Of a stretch of DNA of 6,942 nucleotides, positions 5,056-6,942 are shown piece by piece; position 1 is the stretch's first letter, and every line of letters begins with the position of its first letter. Where the stretch lies: NCBI GenBank assembly GCA_937901695.1, contig CALDJN010000338.1, positions 1 to 6,942 on the forward strand, written 5' to 3'. Both the position numbers and the translations under genes were made by a program. Under the pieces are notes generated by a model. It saw only the letters and a list, made by a program, of their open reading frames with translations. It was not told the DNA's origin and made no database searches. The DNA is from an uncultured Anaerocolumna sp. (GTDB lineage Bacteria > Bacillota > Clostridia > Lachnospirales > Lachnospiraceae).

Positions 5056-5180
5056 TTTTATCTTTATGTATCTCTTTACCTTGATTCATCAACTTTTATC
5101 TTTATGTATCCCTTTATCTTGATTCATTAACTTTTATCTTTATGTTTCACTTTATCTTGATTCATTAAATTTTACCTTTG
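5056..5180. repeat. 38-bp tandem repeat, three full units plus a partial fourth
   Basis: Units span 5056-5093, 5094-5131 and 5132-5169, each starting TTTTATCTTTATGT and differing from one another at only a few positions. A partial copy (TTTTACCTTTG) follows at 5170-5180. The unit at 5132-5169 contains the stop codon and last residues of the upstream shell gene, so the array may have grown outward from the 3' end of that gene. The period is not a multiple of three. Each unit contains, on the minus strand, an ATG opening a 12-14 codon frame. No inverted repeat or spacer structure is present, so it is not a CRISPR array. Confidence 0.9.
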
Positions 5181-5472
5181 TAATCCTAGCTAGTTTATCA
5201 ACCCCGTCATATGGCTGTTCAATTATAGAAGTTATGACTTCTTTTTCACTATTAAATCTAAGGGCTGCTTCTCTTGCAACTTCTACTGCAACTTCTACAT
5301 CAGATATTTTCCCTTCGAATTTAACTTGTGCAGTTAACGGAATAAAAGCACTGCTATCTTTAGGGTTAATGGTATCAATACCAAGTATTTTAATATCTGC
5401 TGCTTTGCACGCCTTATCCATTGCATATAAAAGAGCTCCATATCCGGCACATTCTAGAAATCCTATTGCCAA
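5152..5472 (-). CDS. Divergent BMC-domain shell protein with elongated pore-loop region
   Basis: This 106-residue protein carries one BMC domain. It opens MAIGFLECAGYGALLYAMDKACKAADIKILGID, matching the first strand, first helix and second strand. TAQVKFEGKISDVEVAVEVAREAA matches the third strand and second helix. Where PduA has KIGSGLV, it has INPKDSSAFIPL (residues 35-46), a longer loop without the GSG motif. Cysteines lie at residues 8 and 22. The C-terminal KFNESR is encoded inside the 38-bp repeat array. The start is TTG: AGGGGGTG (5479-5486) stands 7-8 bases upstream and overlaps the TAG stop of the aldehyde dehydrogenase gene, while the nearby GTG is followed at once by TAA. The tight junction shows co-transcription. 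A facet tile with unusual permeability, or a minor specialised tile, is inferred. Assignment to a named subfamily was not possible. Confidence 0.85.
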   Translation of the reverse strand: MAIGFLECAGYGALLYAMDKACKAADIKILGIDTINPKDSSAFIPLTAQVKFEGKISDVEVAVEVAREAALRFNSEKEVITSIIEQPYDGVDKLARITKVKFNESR

Positions 5473-5484
5473 CTTTTACACCCC

Positions 5485-6927
5485 CTAGATAATGCGTAAA
5501 CCTCCATCTGCAAGCATGCATCTTCTACGTCTGGTAAAACTCTTAGCACAGGTGATTCCTTCACCAGTAGGTCCAGCAATGGTCATTGTTGCATAACCTT
5601 CGCCGCCAATACCTACACCTTCCAGGGTGCATCCGTTCTTTACAAAAATAGTAGTTTCAATTTTTCTTGCAAATCTAGTCATATTATCTACATTCTTTGA
5701 GAACATAGATGCCGTATGTCTATTGCCTGATTCTGCAATCATTGCATAATCGATTGCTTGATCTAAATTTCTGCAGCGTACAATTGGGAGAACCGGCATT
5801 AATTGTTCTACCAGTACAAATGGATTATCATGCGGAACATCACATATTAAAAGTCTGGTATCGGATTTTCCTATAATACCGATTGCTTCTAACATCTTAC
5901 CTGCATCCTGTCCAACCCATTTCTTGTTTACTTCATATTTTCCATTTTCATTCTTAAGTACTAATTTTGTTATTGCCTCTAATTGAACACCATTTAATAA
6001 GAAAGCTCCTTCATCAACCATGTTGTAGATAAAGTCATTTGCAACACCTTCAAGTACGAATACTTCTTTTTCTGCCAAACATAATAAGTTATTATCAAAG
6101 GAAGCTCCATAAAAGATGTCTTTTGCTGCTTTTTTAATGTCTGCTGTTTCATCTACAATAACTGGTGGATTACCTGCACCAGCTCCAACGGTCTTTTTAC
6201 CGGAACGAAGAAGTGAATTTACCATTCCCATTCCTCCGGTTCCAACCATTAAACGTACCTTAGGGCTTTGTGTTATTATATTACAAGTTTCCATGGATGG
6301 CTCTTTTACCATAGTAATTAAATTTGCAGGGCCGCCATTCTCAATGATGGTTTTGTTAATTAGCTGTAAGCAATAAGCGCAAACCTTTTTAGCACTTGGG
6401 TGTACATTAAATACAATAGAATTACCACCGGAAATCATACTGATTGTGTTGTTTATTATGGTTTCTGTTGGGTTTGTTACTGGTGTAATTGCGCCAATTA
6501 ACCCAAATGGTGCATATTCTTCTATCATTAAGCCACCATCTCCGGTTATGGCATCTGTTGTTAAGCATTCAGGACCTGGTGTATTATCAATAACTGCCAG
6601 ATGTTTTAGAATCTTATCTTCTACACGTCCCATTTTACTTTCTTCTACAATCATTCTTGCAAGCGTTTCTGCATTCTCTTTTGAAACCTTACGAATTGCT
6701 GCAACGAGACGTTGTCTATCTTTTACTTTAAAGTTATCTAGATATATTTTCTGGGCTTCATATGCTGCATCAATTGCATCTTCTACCCTTTCAAAAACTC
6801 CATAATCTCCTTTGTTAGAAAACAAACTGGAATCAGAAGTTTTTCTTGTTGAAATCATGTTGTTTTCTTCTAAATTCTTAAGTACTTGTTCAACAATCAT
6901 ACTTATTTCATTCGTTCCAAATTCCAT
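5485..6927 (-). CDS. CoA-acylating aldehyde dehydrogenase (PduP/EutE type)
   Basis: This 480-residue enzyme oxidises an aldehyde (propionaldehyde or acetaldehyde) with NAD+ and CoA to acyl-CoA inside the microcompartment. Family features are the APFGLIGAITPVTNPTETI segment (about 139-158), FNVHPSA (173-179), VGTGGMGMVNSLLRSGKK (228-245) with the following GAGAGNPP, and the catalytic cysteine in SFDNNLLCLAEKE (Cys283). The C terminus SFTRRRRCMLADGG is typical of EutE/PduP. Residues 7-22 (EISMIVEQVLKNLEEN) form an amphipathic helix joined to the core by a low-complexity linker, the usual encapsulation peptide. The ATG at 6925-6927 was chosen because GGAGG (6933-6937) lies 5 bases upstream. A TTG at 6937-6939 overlaps that site and is rejected. 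The aldehyde-generating enzyme is presumably encoded upstream of the window. PduP versus EutE identity cannot be decided from sequence reading alone. Confidence 0.95.
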   Translation of the reverse strand: MEFGTNEISMIVEQVLKNLEENNMISTRKTSDSSLFSNKGDYGVFERVEDAIDAAYEAQKIYLDNFKVKDRQRLVAAIRKVSKENAETLARMIVEESKMGRVEDKILKHLAVIDNTPGPECLTTDAITGDGGLMIEEYAPFGLIGAITPVTNPTETIINNTISMISGGNSIVFNVHPSAKKVCAYCLQLINKTIIENGGPANLITMVKEPSMETCNIITQSPKVRLMVGTGGMGMVNSLLRSGKKTVGAGAGNPPVIVDETADIKKAAKDIFYGASFDNNLLCLAEKEVFVLEGVANDFIYNMVDEGAFLLNGVQLEAITKLVLKNENGKYEVNKKWVGQDAGKMLEAIGIIGKSDTRLLICDVPHDNPFVLVEQLMPVLPIVRCRNLDQAIDYAMIAESGNRHTASMFSKNVDNMTRFARKIETTIFVKNGCTLEGVGIGGEGYATMTIAGPTGEGITCAKSFTRRRRCMLADGGLRII

Positions 6928-6942
6928 CTTTACCTCCAAGCT

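Noticed and set aside
5056..5180. CRISPR array at the 38-bp repeat
   Set aside because: Units abut without spacers and include the end of a coding sequence.
6116..6805. Plus-strand reading frames opposite the aldehyde dehydrogenase gene
   Set aside because: They are antisense to a full-length conserved enzyme, and no start signal or motif is present.
6928..6939. TTG start giving a 484-residue aldehyde dehydrogenase
   Set aside because: The TTG overlaps the GGAGG ribosome binding site; the ATG at 6925-6927 is correctly spaced from it.

Overview
The window is part of a bacterial microcompartment (BMC) operon, read entirely on the minus strand. Low G+C, strong AGGAGG-type ribosome binding sites and the family resemblances suggest a Clostridia-type Firmicute, possibly Lachnospiraceae. 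The genus is an inference. No plus-strand gene is credible.

In transcription order (high to low coordinate) it holds: a CoA-acylating aldehyde dehydrogenase of the PduP/EutE type; a divergent BMC-domain shell protein with a TTG start; a 229-bp gap carrying a 38-bp tandem repeat; a canonical PduA-like BMC-H protein; a divergent BMC-H protein with an altered pore motif; a second PduA-like BMC-H protein with a 28-residue N-terminal extension; the phosphotransacylase PduL; an EutN/CcmL-type pentameric vertex protein; a solute-binding protein with no signal peptide; and a pyridine nucleotide-disulfide oxidoreductase of the CoA-disulfide reductase/NADH oxidase family. The left edge is a 19-bp tandem repeat array that stops 5 bp from the last stop codon and may be the end of an insertion sequence.

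Together the first genes form the core of an aldehyde-processing metabolosome. An aldehyde made by a signature enzyme outside the window is oxidised to acyl-CoA, PduL converts acyl-CoA to acyl-phosphate and regenerates CoA inside the shell, and hexamers plus pentamers build the shell. The signature enzyme (diol dehydratase, glycyl radical enzyme or ammonia-lyase), the alcohol dehydrogenase and any trimeric BMC-T shell protein are not in the window, so the substrate cannot be fixed. A propanediol or ethanolamine/choline-like pathway is likely, and a glycyl-radical propanediol (fucose/rhamnose) type is a reasonable guess.

The less expected content is the leaderless solute-binding protein with its oxidoreductase partner, three shell genes with non-ATG starts, and many intergenic hairpins. 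One palindromic element is nearly duplicated directly upstream of the ribosome binding sites of both pduL and the oxidoreductase. A terminator-like hairpin and a palindrome overlapping a possible promoter separate the shell block from the last two genes, suggesting that those two are controlled separately.
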